Below are positions 16,183 through 27,214 of a stretch of 64,000 nt of DNA, in pieces. Position 1 is the first letter of the stretch. Every line of letters starts with the position of its first letter. Origin of the DNA: Allobosea caraganae (GTDB lineage: Bacteria; Pseudomonadota; Alphaproteobacteria; Rhizobiales; Beijerinckiaceae). The notes beneath the pieces are model-generated. The model did no database searches, was not told where the DNA came from, and worked only from the letters and a program-made list of their open reading frames with translations. The stretch is from NCBI RefSeq assembly GCF_003351345.1, contig NZ_QQTO01000019.1, positions 930,001 through 994,000 of the forward strand. The letters are read 5' to 3'. The position numbers were made by a program, and so were the translations under genes.

Positions 16183-17694
16183 TCAGTTCGTCGGCTTCAC
16201 GCCGGAAAGGCGCAGCAGGCCGTCGGGATACATCGTGATGCCGCCGACGGTCTTGCGGGCCGCGAAGAACCAGTTCGAGTGGTATATCGGGATCGAGGAC
16301 AGGGCGGTGAGGTAGATGTCCGTCGCCTTCTCGTAGAGCGCGGCGCGCTTGGCCTCGTCCGCCTCGCCGCGCGCCTGGGTCAGCACGGCGTCGAGATCCT
16401 TGTTGCAGTACTTGTTGACGTTCTGCGAGCCGGTGCAGCCGAAGAAGGAGAACAGCGTCGGGTCCGGATCAGCGCGGCCGCTCCAGTTGCCGATATACAT
16501 CTCGAAATTGCCGTTGAGATAGCGCTCGATCGCGGAGGTCGTCTCGAGCGGCAGCAGCTTGACGTCGAAGCCGGCCTCGCCCGCCATCGACTGGACGATC
16601 TGCGCGACGCGGCCATCGGCCAGCGCGTTCTCATAGGTCAGTTCGACCGGGACGCGGGTCATGCCGGCTGCGGCGATCAGCGCCTTGGCCTTGGCGACGT
16701 CGCGGGCCGGGGCCTTGTGCGCCTTGCTGTAGAACGGGCTCGAAGGCGGGATCATCTGGTTGTCCGCGAGGAACTCGCCGTTGAAGGCGACGCGGTTGAT
16801 GACGTTGCGGTCGATCGCGAGCTCGAAGGCCTGGCGCAATTTCTCGTTCTTGCCGAGTGGGCCATTCGCCTTTTCGCCGTTGCCGACGTTGAACATCAGG
16901 TGCGAGACGGCGAGGCCCTGGCCGGCATGGAGCGCGAGATTGGCATCCTCGCGTACGGTCTTCAGGTCGGTCGGGGCGATGCGCTCGGCGAGGTCGAGAT
17001 CGCCGGCGCGGACGCGCGACAGGCGCACCGTGGAATCGCCGACATAGTAGTAGACGACCTCGTCATAGCCGATCTTGCCGGCGTCCCAGTAATCCGCGAA
17101 CTTCTTGACGCGGATCAGGTCGCGCGACTTGCGCTCGACGAACTGGTAGGGGCCGGCGCAGACCGGGGCGGTCGGGAAGTCGGCGCCCTTGGCCTTGGCG
17201 GCGGTGGGCGAGACCATCATGCCGGCGCGGTCGCTGAGATTGGCGAGCAGCGGCACGAAGGGCTCCGACAGGGTGAACTTGACCTTGTCGGCCGCGATGA
17301 CCTCGACGCCCGAGACCGGCGCCAGCTCCGCCTTGCGCTTGGAGTCGGGCATGGTCTTCATGCGCTCGATGTTGAACTTCACCGCCTCGCCGTCGAAGGC
17401 CGTGCCGTCATGGAACTTGACGTTCTTGCGCAGCGTGAAGGTAATCGCCTTGCCGTCCGGCGCCCAGTCCCAGCTCTCGGCGAGCTGAGGCACGATCTTC
17501 AGGTCAGGCGAGATGTCGACCAGCTTGTCGCAGAGCGAGGCGAAGACGAAGCGGCCGGTATAGGTGCCGCTCAGCGCCGGGTCGAGCGCATCGGGGTCGT
17601 CTTGGATGCCAACGCGCAGCGTCGCGGCTTGCGCGGCGCCGATGGTGAGGGCCATCACTGAGATGGCCAGAAACGCCCTGCGGATGCGTGTCAT
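16183..17694 (-). CDS. Peptide-type ABC transporter substrate-binding protein (family 5, DppA-like)
   Basis: A 503-residue periplasmic binding protein. The signal peptide MTRIRRAFLAISVMALTIG ends at AQA; the mature protein begins ATLRVGIQDDPDALDPALSG as in family-5 SBPs. Typical later motifs are KFHDGTAFDGEAVKFNIER and a C-terminal lobe ending in PIYHSNWFFAARK. The ATG at 17694 is preferred to upstream in-frame codons because GGAGGGG (17701-17707) lies at the right distance. It is divergent from the ROK regulator across a 203-base region that holds the palindrome at 17860-17882. Family-5 proteins bind peptides, but also opines, glycoconjugates and muropeptides. Confidence 0.92.
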   Translation of the reverse strand: MTRIRRAFLAISVMALTIGAAQAATLRVGIQDDPDALDPALSGTYTGRFVFASLCDKLVDISPDLKIVPQLAESWDWAPDGKAITFTLRKNVKFHDGTAFDGEAVKFNIERMKTMPDSKRKAELAPVSGVEVIAADKVKFTLSEPFVPLLANLSDRAGMMVSPTAAKAKGADFPTAPVCAGPYQFVERKSRDLIRVKKFADYWDAGKIGYDEVVYYYVGDSTVRLSRVRAGDLDLAERIAPTDLKTVREDANLALHAGQGLAVSHLMFNVGNGEKANGPLGKNEKLRQAFELAIDRNVINRVAFNGEFLADNQMIPPSSPFYSKAHKAPARDVAKAKALIAAAGMTRVPVELTYENALADGRVAQIVQSMAGEAGFDVKLLPLETTSAIERYLNGNFEMYIGNWSGRADPDPTLFSFFGCTGSQNVNKYCNKDLDAVLTQARGEADEAKRAALYEKATDIYLTALSSIPIYHSNWFFAARKTVGGITMYPDGLLRLSGVKPTN

Positions 17695-17859
17695 GCGGAT
17701 CCCCTCCGTCTCGCGGCTTTGCCGATTTCCGTTAAGCAAGCACGCTTGGCAAAGTTTGTAAATCCACCGAACAAATGGAAGTGGCGCACTTCTGAAATCG
17801 GGCATTCCGATGGTCCGGCTTGATCCGATCGGGTAACTTGACGCCGCGTCGAACTGCCT

Positions 17860-17882
17860 ATTAGTTCTGATATCAGACTAAT
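17860..17882. promoter_or_regulatory. Palindromic operator candidate for the ROK regulator
   Basis: TCTGATATCAGA is a perfect 12-base palindrome (17866-17877) flanked by ATTAG and CTAAT, giving an almost perfect 23-base dyad with a single extra T. It ends 15 bases before the ROK start codon, and a TTGACG element at 17838-17843 lies just upstream, so a protein bound here would block the plus-strand promoter. It also lies upstream of the divergent SBP gene. Confidence 0.6.
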
Positions 17883-17897
17883 CGCATCGGGCACGTC

Positions 17898-19109
17898 ATG
17901 GCTTCGGATATCGCCTCAACGACCATCGCAAGGCAGGCCTCGACCCGCCTGGTGATCGAACGCGTCCTGCGCGAGGGCCCGGTCTCGCGGGCGGAGATTG
18001 CGCGCGGCACCGGCCTGTCCAAGCAGACCATATCCGACGTGATGCGCGAGCTGGAGCGCGACGGCTGGGTGCGCGAGGAGGGGCAGGTCCAGGGCGCGGT
18101 CGGCCGCAGCGCCGTGACCTACGCCATCCGCCCCGACGCCGCCTTCGTGCTCGGCATCGACCTTGGCGGCACCAAGCTGCACCTGGCGCTGGCCGACCTG
18201 CACGGGCAGATCGCGGCGGAGGTCGTCGAGCCGACGACGCGCGAGGGCGGCAGCGCCGTCGTCGAGCAGATCGGCCGGCTGGCCGACATCCTGATCGAGC
18301 GCGCCGGCATCGCCCGCTCGCGGCTGCGTGGCGGCGTGATGGGCAGCCCCGGCATCATCGACCCCGCGACGGGCGCGATCGTGATCGCGCCGAACATTCC
18401 CGGGCTCGATTCGCTCGACGTGCGCGGCGCCCTGCGCACCCGGCTCGGCGTCGAGGTCGCGATCGAGAACGACGTCAACCTCGCCGCCATCGGCGAGCAT
18501 TGGCGCGGCGGCAGCAAGGGCGCCAACACCTTCGCCTTCATCGCGCTCGGCACCGGAATCGGCATGGGCATCTTCGCCGATGGCCGGATGGTGCGCGGCG
18601 CGCGCGGCGCGGCCGGCGAGATCGCCTACCTGCCGCTCGGCGGCGATCCCTATGACGCGCGCGGCCTGCGGCTCGGCACGCTGGAGACGGCCATTGGCAG
18701 CGCCGCCATCTCCGAGCGCTATGCGGCTTTGGGCGGCAGCGAGAAGCGCACGGTGCGGGAGATCTTCGACCGGCTCGGGCAAGAGGATGAAGCGGCGCGG
18801 GTCACCGTCGACGAGGTGGCGCGGGTGCTCGCCACCGCCGTGCTGGCCGTCCACAGCGTCATCGATCCCGAGATCGTGGTGATGGGCGGCAGCATCGGCG
18901 TCCGCCCCGAGCTGACCGAGCGCATCGCCGTCCATCTCGCGCATTGCATGCCGCAGCCGGCGCGGATCGAAGTCAGCGCGCTCGGCAGCCGCGCCACGCT
19001 GATCGGGGCGATCGGCAGCGCCATCGATCTGGTCCATCGCGCCCTGTTCGGCGTCGGCACCGGCGCGAGCCTGCTTGCCCTGCCGAGCTTCGCGGACGTC
19101 GCGGCATGA
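17898..19109 (+). CDS. ROK-family transcriptional regulator lacking the zinc motif
   Basis: A 403-residue regulator of the NagC/XylR ROK class. It has an N-terminal winged helix (SRAEIARGTGLSKQTISDVM, residues 30-49, then a wing ending AVGRSAVTY) and a sugar-kinase-like fold with the phosphate loop LGIDLGGTKLHLAL (85-98), IENDVNLAAIGEHW (189-202) and ALGTGIGMGIF. The consensus continues with GExGH and a C-x-C-G-x-x-G-C zinc site, but here the text is GEIAYLPLGGDPYDARG (240-256) with no Cys and no His. The ATP and zinc functions of kinases are thus not expected. It heads a plus-strand operon with the deaminase (four-base overlap) and is probably autoregulated. Confidence 0.88.
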   Translation: MASDIASTTIARQASTRLVIERVLREGPVSRAEIARGTGLSKQTISDVMRELERDGWVREEGQVQGAVGRSAVTYAIRPDAAFVLGIDLGGTKLHLALADLHGQIAAEVVEPTTREGGSAVVEQIGRLADILIERAGIARSRLRGGVMGSPGIIDPATGAIVIAPNIPGLDSLDVRGALRTRLGVEVAIENDVNLAAIGEHWRGGSKGANTFAFIALGTGIGMGIFADGRMVRGARGAAGEIAYLPLGGDPYDARGLRLGTLETAIGSAAISERYAALGGSEKRTVREIFDRLGQEDEAARVTVDEVARVLATAVLAVHSVIDPEIVVMGGSIGVRPELTERIAVHLAHCMPQPARIEVSALGSRATLIGAIGSAIDLVHRALFGVGTGASLLALPSFADVAA

Positions 19110-19876
19110 GCGGGCGCCGGCCGCAGCTGGAGGTCGTCGCTGATGCGGCTACCGCGGCGGCGCGGGCAGCCGAATTGATCGCGGCGCGGGTCGTCGCGGG
19201 CAGGGCCAGGGTTCTCGGCCTCGCGACCGGCGGGACCATGGTGCCGCTCTATGCGCATCTGGTTGCGGCCGTGCGGGCAGGGCGACTGTCGCTGAGTGCT
19301 GTCACGAGCTTCAATCTCGACGAATATGTCGGCGTCGCCCCGCAAATGCCGGCAAGCTTCCATGCCTATATGCGCCTGCACCTGCTCGACGAGGCCGATC
19401 TCGATCCGGCGCGCGCGCATGTCCCGGATGGCATGGCCCCGGACCTCACCGCCGAGGCGTCGCGCTACGAGATGGCGATCACCAGGGCCGGCGGCATCGA
19501 CCTGCAGGTCCTGGGCATCGGCGCCAACGGCCATATCGGTTTCAACGAGCCGGGCTCGGATTTCGGCTCGCGGACGCGCGTCCTGGAGCTGAGCGAGGCG
19601 ACGCGGCGGGCCAATGCCGCCGATTTTCCCGATGGCGCAGTGCCCGAGCGGGCGCTGACCATGGGCATCGCCACGATCCTGGAGGCGCGCGAGATCGTGC
19701 TGCTCGCCATCGGCGCGAAGAAGGCCGCGGCCATCGCGGCGGCCATCGAAGGGCCGCTCTCACCTAATTGCCCAGCGTCTGCGCTGCGATTGCATGCCCA
19801 GGTCCGGATCATTTGCGATAAGGCAGCGGCCTCGCAGCTCGACGGCCCGCAGGCCGATATCCGGAGACAGGCATGA
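19106..19876 (+). CDS. Glucosamine-6-phosphate deaminase-like protein (NagB family)
   Basis: A 256-residue cytosolic enzyme of the NagB/6-phosphogluconolactonase fold. It keeps the NagB loops GLATGGTMVPLYAHL, SFNLDEYVG (catalytic acid), and GIGANGHIGFNEPGS, with the catalytic His in GHIGF, then SRTRVLELSEATRRANA. NagB turns glucosamine-6-P into fructose-6-P and ammonia. The length and motifs match Bacillus-like NagB, which also has Asn in GxNGHIGFNEP. It starts in the regulator's stop codon and ends in the gamma-glutamyltransferase start, so the three are one transcript. No sugar kinase, PTS or NagA is near, so the phosphorylated substrate must be made elsewhere or differ from GlcN6P. Confidence 0.85.
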   Translation: MSGRRPQLEVVADAATAAARAAELIAARVVAGRARVLGLATGGTMVPLYAHLVAAVRAGRLSLSAVTSFNLDEYVGVAPQMPASFHAYMRLHLLDEADLDPARAHVPDGMAPDLTAEASRYEMAITRAGGIDLQVLGIGANGHIGFNEPGSDFGSRTRVLELSEATRRANAADFPDGAVPERALTMGIATILEAREIVLLAIGAKKAAAIAAAIEGPLSPNCPASALRLHAQVRIICDKAAASQLDGPQADIRRQA

Positions 19877-21468
19877 ACTGGGGCAACCGCGACTTCATGG
19901 CGCCGGGCCGCTCGCTTGCGGTCGGCGATCGCGGCATGGCGGCGACCTCGCATCCGCAGGCGACACTCGCGGCAGTCGAGATGCTGCGGGCCGGAGGCAA
20001 CGCGGTCGATGCCGCCATCGCAGCCGTCGCGCTGCAAGGCGTGATCGACCCGCACATGACGGGCATTGGCGGCGATTGCTTCGCGCTCTATGCGCCGGCC
20101 TCGGGCAAGCCGGTGGCGATCAACGGCTCGGGCCGGGCGCCGGGCAAGGCGGAGCTCGGCTGGTTCCTGGGCCAGGGGCTGACATCGATCGCCGACGATT
20201 CGCCGCATTCAGTCACGGTGCCCGGCGCCGTCGATGCCTGGTGCAAGCTCGCGGCCGATCACGGCACCAAGAGCCTCGACGAAATCCTGGCGCCGGCGAT
20301 CCGTGCCGCCGAGGACGGCTTTGTCGTCACGCCGCGCGCCGGGCTCGACTGGGCGCGCTACGCGGGCCGCATCGAGACGCACGGCACCGGCATCGCCGCC
20401 TATCTGCCCGGCGGCAAAGCGCCTGCGACCGGTGATCGACTCAACCACCCCGCCCTAGCCAAGACGCTGAGGCGCATTGCGCGCGAGGGGCGCTCGGCCT
20501 TTTACGAGGGCGAGGTTGCGGACGAGATCGTCGCAGTGCTGAAAGGGCTCGGCGGCCTGATGGAGGCCGATGATCTCGCCTCGGCCTCGGCCGATTATGT
20601 CGAGCCGATCGGCGCCGATTATCGCGGTCACCGGCTCTGGGAATGCCCGCCGAACGGGCAGGGCGTCGCGGCGCTGCTGATCGCGCGGCTGCTCGAAGGC
20701 TTCGATCTCGGGGATGCCAGCCTCAGCGAGGCCGACCGCATCCACCTCCTGGCCGAGGCGACCAAGGCGGCCTATCGCCAGCGCGACGCGCTCGTGGCTG
20801 ACCCGGCCTTCAAGCCGCTCGATGTCGAGTCGTTGCTCTCGGACGCCTCGATCAGGGCTCTGCGCGGCAGGATCGACCCGAAGCGCGCTTCGGAGGCCGC
20901 GGCCTTCGACATGCCCGTGCACAAGGACACGGTCTATGTCGCCGTGGCCGACCGCAACGGCAACGTCGTCTCCTTCATCAACTCGCTGTTCTTCGCCTTT
21001 GGCAGCGGCATCTATGCGCCCCGCTCCGGCGTGCTGCTGCAGAACCGGGGCGCCGGCTTCCGGCTGATCGAGGGCCACCCCAACGCGATCGCGCCGCGCA
21101 AGCGGCCGTTCCACACCATCATCCCCGGCCTGCTCGCCAAGGACGGCAAGCCTGCCATGGCGATGGGCGTGATGGGCGGGCAGTACCAGTCGACCGGGCA
21201 TGTCCAGATACTGACCGGCCTGCTCGATCGCGGGCTGGATATCCAGCAGGCCTCGGACGCGCCGCGCAGCTTCGCCTTCGACGGCAATCTCTCACTCGAA
21301 CCGATGATATCGCGCGCGGTGGCCGATGACCTCGCTGGGCGTGGCCACCGCGTCATCTGGGCGGACGAGCCGCTCGGCGGCTGCCAGATCGTCTATGTCG
21401 ATCACGCCAGGGGCGTGATGTACGGCGCCTCGGACCATCGCAAGGACGGCATCGCGCTGGCGGCATGA
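19873..21468 (+). CDS. Gamma-glutamyltransferase-like protein without signal peptide
   Basis: A 531-residue N-terminal-nucleophile hydrolase of the gamma-glutamyltransferase family. The large-subunit motifs AATSHPQATLAAVEMLRAGG and NAVDAAIAA are typical; the predicted self-cleavage site and nucleophile is T353 in HKDTVYVAVADRNGN, followed by SFINSLFFAFGSG. There is no signal peptide, so it acts in the cytosol, unlike classical periplasmic GGT, and must work on imported or internal substrate. This fits its place between a deaminase and a peptide transporter ATPase. The substrate may be a gamma-glutamyl or other amide conjugate. It overlaps the deaminase by four bases. Confidence 0.87.
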   Translation: MNWGNRDFMAPGRSLAVGDRGMAATSHPQATLAAVEMLRAGGNAVDAAIAAVALQGVIDPHMTGIGGDCFALYAPASGKPVAINGSGRAPGKAELGWFLGQGLTSIADDSPHSVTVPGAVDAWCKLAADHGTKSLDEILAPAIRAAEDGFVVTPRAGLDWARYAGRIETHGTGIAAYLPGGKAPATGDRLNHPALAKTLRRIAREGRSAFYEGEVADEIVAVLKGLGGLMEADDLASASADYVEPIGADYRGHRLWECPPNGQGVAALLIARLLEGFDLGDASLSEADRIHLLAEATKAAYRQRDALVADPAFKPLDVESLLSDASIRALRGRIDPKRASEAAAFDMPVHKDTVYVAVADRNGNVVSFINSLFFAFGSGIYAPRSGVLLQNRGAGFRLIEGHPNAIAPRKRPFHTIIPGLLAKDGKPAMAMGVMGGQYQSTGHVQILTGLLDRGLDIQQASDAPRSFAFDGNLSLEPMISRAVADDLAGRGHRVIWADEPLGGCQIVYVDHARGVMYGASDHRKDGIALAA

Positions 21469-21502
21469 GGATGGGGCAGGGCATGGCCAAGGGACAGGCG
21501 GG

Positions 21503-23119
<1,617 letters not shown>

Positions 23120-23158
23120 CATTCGCCAATCGATTGAATGGCTTGGGAGGGCCTGTTG

Positions 23159-24394
23159 ATGTCGTTCAAAGAGCTTCCGATCCTGCGCGTCGGCCTGATC
23201 GGCTCAGGCTTCATCGCCGCCTTCCACCTCCAGTCGATGCTCGGCGTGCGCAATATCAGCATTGGCGGCGTCTATAGCCGCTCGCCGGAGAAGCGCACCC
23301 GCATCGCCGAGAAGGCGCGCGAGCTCGGGCTCGGGCCGGCCCATGTCTTCGACAGCCTCAACGCGATGGCGATGTCGGGCGAGGTCGATGCGCTCTGGCT
23401 GCTGACGCCGAACGATACCCGCCTCGACATCATGCGCGAGATCCACCGGCTGGTGAAAGCCGGCGCACCTCTGCGAGCCATCGCCTGCGAGAAGCCGTTG
23501 GCGCGCACTTTGGCCGAGGCGCGCGAGATGCTGGTGCTGGCCGAGGATGCCGGGCTGCTGCACGGCTATCTGGAGAACCAGGTGTTCTCGACCGCCGTGG
23601 TGCGCGGCAAGGACATCATCTGGCGCCGGGCCGTGCCGCAGGGCGGGCGGCCCTATCTGGCGCGCGCGGCCGAGGAGCATGCCGGCCCGCACGAGCCCTG
23701 GTTCTGGCAGGGCGAGCGCCAGGGCGGCGGCGTGCTCTCCGACATGATGTGCCATTCGGTCGAGGTGGCGCGCTTCATGCTGACACCGCCCGGCGCGCCG
23801 CGCAATTCGCTGAAGCTGGTCAGCGCCAGCGCCACCGTGGCGACGCTGAAATGGACCCGGCCGCGCTATGCCGCCGACCTGCAAGCGCGCATGGGCATCG
23901 ACTTCGCCAAGCGCCCGGTCGAGGATTTCGCCCGCGGCATCATCACGCTCGAAGATGGCGACGGCCAGCAGGTGATGATCGAGGCGACGACCTCCTGGGC
24001 CTATGTCGGCGCCGGCCTGCGCATCCAGCTCGAGCTGCTCGGGCCGGAATATTCGATGGAGTTCTCCTCGCTCTCGACTGGCCTCAAGGTCTTCCTGTCG
24101 CGCGCCGTGACCGGCTCGGAGGGCGAGGACCTTGTCGAGAAGCAGAATGCCGAGCAGGGGCTGATGCCGGTGGTCGAGGACGAGGCCGGAATCTACGGCT
24201 ATACCGACGAGAACCGCCACATGGTCGAGGCCTTCAGGCGCGGCCTTGCGCCTGCCGAGACCTTTGCCGATGGCGTCGGCGTGGTCGAGATGCTGATGGG
24301 GCTCTACCGTTCGGCCGAGCTCGGCCGCACCGTCGAATTCCCCGATCCCGAGCTTGAGGGCTACGTGCCGCTGGTCGCGCGCAAGCCGGCCTGA
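23159..24394 (+). CDS. Gfo/Idh/MocA-family oxidoreductase
   Basis: A 411-residue NAD(P)-dependent sugar or inositol-type dehydrogenase. The Rossmann motif is VGLIGSGFIAAFHLQSM (about residues 10-27) and the catalytic EKP motif is present in AIACEKPLARTLAEA. LENQVFSTAVVRGKD and GGGVLSDMMCHSVEVARFM carry the family's substrate-site histidine and aspartate. The start at 23159 is preferred because GGGAGG (23145-23150) is nine bases upstream. It is the last gene of the ROK operon and suggests that a sugar or polyol part of the imported compound is oxidised. Confidence 0.87.
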   Translation: MSFKELPILRVGLIGSGFIAAFHLQSMLGVRNISIGGVYSRSPEKRTRIAEKARELGLGPAHVFDSLNAMAMSGEVDALWLLTPNDTRLDIMREIHRLVKAGAPLRAIACEKPLARTLAEAREMLVLAEDAGLLHGYLENQVFSTAVVRGKDIIWRRAVPQGGRPYLARAAEEHAGPHEPWFWQGERQGGGVLSDMMCHSVEVARFMLTPPGAPRNSLKLVSASATVATLKWTRPRYAADLQARMGIDFAKRPVEDFARGIITLEDGDGQQVMIEATTSWAYVGAGLRIQLELLGPEYSMEFSSLSTGLKVFLSRAVTGSEGEDLVEKQNAEQGLMPVVEDEAGIYGYTDENRHMVEAFRRGLAPAETFADGVGVVEMLMGLYRSAELGRTVEFPDPELEGYVPLVARKPA

Positions 24395-24693
24395 GAGAAG
24401 GCTTCGGACGTCCTCTGGCGCGCCGCCCGCGCTTCCGACGTTCATCGTCATGCCCGCTGCGTTCGGCTCTCGGCAGCCGGCCAGTGCCGAATGAGTTCTG
24501 TGAGGGGTTCTGCTCAAGCCGTTGATTAATTTTTGATTCGCACGCTGGCCCCGAGCAGCTGTACGGGCCTCAACAGGCGGCGCGCGGCAGAGGATGGCGC
24601 CAATCTCGACGGTTCGATTTCACCCTCCGTTAACTGCGCCGGGCTAGGACTTCGAACGTCCCTATTTGGTGTGTTCGAGTTATCGCGGTGCCT
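24395..24693. other. 299-base intergenic region before the soluble ftsK
   Basis: I see no gene or strong repeat here. The stretch GATTAATTTTTGATTCG near 24523-24541 is unusually AT-rich for this genome and may be part of the promoter of the ftsK-like gene. Confidence 0.4.
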
Positions 24694-27198
24694 ATGCGTC
24701 AGTTCGATATCAAGCCGCGAGTTTACGACGAGGATCGCGAGGATTATCCGCCCGTCGAGCAGGATGCTCCGGTCGTTCTCGTAAGAAGGCGCCGAGGTGT
24801 TGGCGCTGCCCCGCCAGTTCCGGAAGTTCCGGCTGCTGGTGCGGCGCCTGCCGCATCTCGCGGGACCTTCGTCTTTCCGCCGAATGTTCGCTTCACTCGG
24901 ACGCCCGACAAGGTGCGCCTGTCGCAAGCCGTGCCGAGCGTCGAGGCGCCTGAGGCTGTAGTCAGTGCTGCATTGCCGGAGCCGGCGGGCAAGCCGAGCC
25001 GCGTTCGCTATTGGCGGACGCCCGACCGTCTGCTGAAGCAGGTCTGGGGCGAGCAGCAGGCGCAGGCGCCGAACGAGGTGGCAGCGATTGAGACCGGGTT
25101 CGACCCGGGGGATTTCTATGAATACGCTCTCGACGATGAATTTGCCGAGGAGACCGCGGAGGAGGTGGCCGTTCCGCCACTCGCCGCGGCAGATGAGCCG
25201 AGCACGCCTTACGCCTTCATTTCCGATCACGCTTTCTGGGAGCTTGGGCCTGAGACGGCGGAGGGCGGGCTCGACCTGTCTTCCGAGCCCATATTCCGCA
25301 ATGAGCCGGAAGAGCCGGAGGGCGAGCTCTTCGAGCCCGAGATGCCGTTCGAAGCGCCGGTTTCCGAAAGCCGTCCGGTTGGCCGATCCGACGCAGCCGC
25401 AGTGAGGCCCTCAAGCCTCTCGTGGTCGCAGAGCTATAGTGTGAATCTGCGGTTCTCCGCCCAGCCATGGGTCGTTGACCGCCAGGAGGCTACGCCCGCC
25501 GAGGCGCCCAGGCCTGTCGCTCCGCCCGCGGTCGCGAGCATGCCCACGCCTGAGCCGGGTGTGCTCATCACCCGCAGAAGCAGGCCCGAACCTGCCGCCG
25601 AGCCGCCAAGGGCGAGGCGGCGGCCGGTCGAGCTTGCTCCACCGGTGCGGGCTTCCGATGTGTTCGAGCTGCCGCCGATCAGCTTCCTCGCCGAGCCGAA
25701 GGCGCAGCCCGAGATGGCTGTGTCGACCGAGACCCTGCAGCAGAATGCCGGGTTGCTCGAAGGCGTGCTCGAAGACTTCAACGTCCGCGGCGAGATCGTC
25801 CAGGCCTGCCCCGGTCCGGTGGTGACTTTGTACGAGCTTGAGCCTGCGCCTGGGACGAAGTCCTCGCGCGTCATCTCTCTCGCGGACGACATCGCGCGCT
25901 CGATGAGCGCGATCTCGGCGCGCGTGGCGGTGATCCCGGGCAAGAACGCGATCGGCATCGAGCTGCCCAACGCCAAGCGCGAGACCGTCTTCCTGCGCGA
26001 GCTGCTCGCCAGCCAGGACTTCGAGAGCACCAAGCACAAGCTGGCGCTCTGCCTCGGCAAGACCATCGGCGGCGAGCCGGTGATCGCCGACCTCGCCCGC
26101 ATGCCGCATCTGCTGGTGGCCGGCACCACCGGCTCGGGCAAGTCGGTCGCGATCAACACCATGATCCTGTCGATCCTCTACCGGCTCAAGCCGGAGGAGT
26201 GCCGGCTGATCATGGTCGACCCGAAGATGCTCGAGCTCTCCGTCTATGACGGCATCCCGCACCTGCTCACCCCCGTCGTCACCGACCCGAAGAAGGCGGT
26301 GGTCGCGCTGAAATGGGCGGTGCGCGAGATGGAGGAGCGCTACAAGAAGATGTCGAAGCTCGGCGTGCGCAACATCGACGGCTTCAACGTGCGCGTCGGC
26401 GAGGCGGTGGCGGCCGGCGAGGTGATCACGCGCACGGTCCAGACCGGCTTCGACAAGCATTCCGGCGAGGCGGTGTACGAGGAGGAGGTGATGGACCTCG
26501 CTCCGCTGCCCTACATCGTCGTGATCGTCGACGAGATGGCCGACCTGATGATGGTCGCCGGCAAGGAGATCGAGGGCACGATCCAGCGCCTGGCCCAGAT
26601 GGCGCGCGCGGCGGGCATCCACGTCGTGCTGGCCACCCAGAGGCCGTCGGTCGACGTCATCACCGGCACGATCAAGGCCAACTTCCCGACCCGGATCTCG
26701 TTCCAGGTCACCTCGAAGATCGATAGCCGCACGATCCTGGGCGAGATGGGCGCCGAGCAGCTGCTCGGCCAGGGCGACATGCTCTACATGGCCGGCGGCG
26801 GCCGCATCACCCGCGTGCACGGGCCGTTCGTCTCCGACGCCGAGGTCGAGAAGGTCGTGGCGCACCTGAAGACGCAAGGGCGGCCGGACTATCTCGAGGC
26901 GGTGACGGCCGAGGAGGAGGCCGCCGCGGCCGAGGACGAGGATGGCGGCGCCATCTTCGACAAGGGCGCCATGGCCTCGGCCGAGAGCGAGGATCCCTAC
27001 GAGCAGGCGGTGGCGGTGGTGCTGCGCGACAAGAAGGCCTCGACCTCCTACATCCAGCGCCGCCTGCAGATCGGCTACAACCGCGCCGCCTCGATCATGG
27101 AGCGGATGGAGCACGAGGGCATCGTCGGACCCGCAAACCACGCCGGAAAACGCGAGATTTTGGTCGAGACTGGACGCGCCCGCGAGGATGAGGACTGA
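24694..27198 (+). CDS. FtsK/SpoIIIE-type DNA translocase without membrane anchor
   Basis: An approximately 834-residue DNA translocase. The usual four N-terminal membrane segments are missing; residues 1 to about 360 are an acidic, Pro/Ala/Glu-rich linker with two similar blocks, [10 protein letters not shown] and [14 protein letters not shown]. The motor is complete: alpha/beta domains with VPGP-like [19 protein letters not shown], Walker [15 protein letters not shown] (about 475-488), Walker [14 protein letters not shown] and [13 protein letters not shown]. The C-terminal gamma winged helix ([20 protein letters not shown]) would read oriented DNA motifs. The start may be ATG 24694 or GTG 24688. 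Many Rhizobiales have a soluble second FtsK besides the membrane-bound one. Its role could be chromosome dimer resolution or segregation without septal anchoring. Confidence 0.92.
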   Translation: MRQFDIKPRVYDEDREDYPPVEQDAPVVLVRRRRGVGAAPPVPEVPAAGAAPAASRGTFVFPPNVRFTRTPDKVRLSQAVPSVEAPEAVVSAALPEPAGKPSRVRYWRTPDRLLKQVWGEQQAQAPNEVAAIETGFDPGDFYEYALDDEFAEETAEEVAVPPLAAADEPSTPYAFISDHAFWELGPETAEGGLDLSSEPIFRNEPEEPEGELFEPEMPFEAPVSESRPVGRSDAAAVRPSSLSWSQSYSVNLRFSAQPWVVDRQEATPAEAPRPVAPPAVASMPTPEPGVLITRRSRPEPAAEPPRARRRPVELAPPVRASDVFELPPISFLAEPKAQPEMAVSTETLQQNAGLLEGVLEDFNVRGEIVQACPGPVVTLYELEPAPGTKSSRVISLADDIARSMSAISARVAVIPGKNAIGIELPNAKRETVFLRELLASQDFESTKHKLALCLGKTIGGEPVIADLARMPHLLVAGTTGSGKSVAINTMILSILYRLKPEECRLIMVDPKMLELSVYDGIPHLLTPVVTDPKKAVVALKWAVREMEERYKKMSKLGVRNIDGFNVRVGEAVAAGEVITRTVQTGFDKHSGEAVYEEEVMDLAPLPYIVVIVDEMADLMMVAGKEIEGTIQRLAQMARAAGIHVVLATQRPSVDVITGTIKANFPTRISFQVTSKIDSRTILGEMGAEQLLGQGDMLYMAGGGRITRVHGPFVSDAEVEKVVAHLKTQGRPDYLEAVTAEEEAAAAEDEDGGAIFDKGAMASAESEDPYEQAVAVVLRDKKASTSYIQRRLQIGYNRAASIMERMEHEGIVGPANHAGKREILVETGRAREDED

Positions 27199-27214
27199 GC
27201 GCGCGAGCGCTCAG
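27195..27214. terminator. Bidirectional hairpin over two convergent stop codons
   Basis: CTGAGCG, loop CGCGAG, CGCTCAG form a 7-base-pair stem that includes both the ftsK-like TGA (27196-27198) and the methyltransferase stop (27211-27213 on the other strand). The U-run is lacking, so Rho-dependent or structure-only termination is more likely. Confidence 0.45.

Noticed and set aside
19106-19876. Asn in GANGHIGFNEP of the NagB-like protein as a lost catalytic Asp
   Set aside because: Bacillus-type NagB proteins have Asn at this place too, so it is normal variation.
25411-27141. 576-codon frame opposite the ftsK-like gene
   Set aside because: Shadow of the ftsK motor; no motif of its own.
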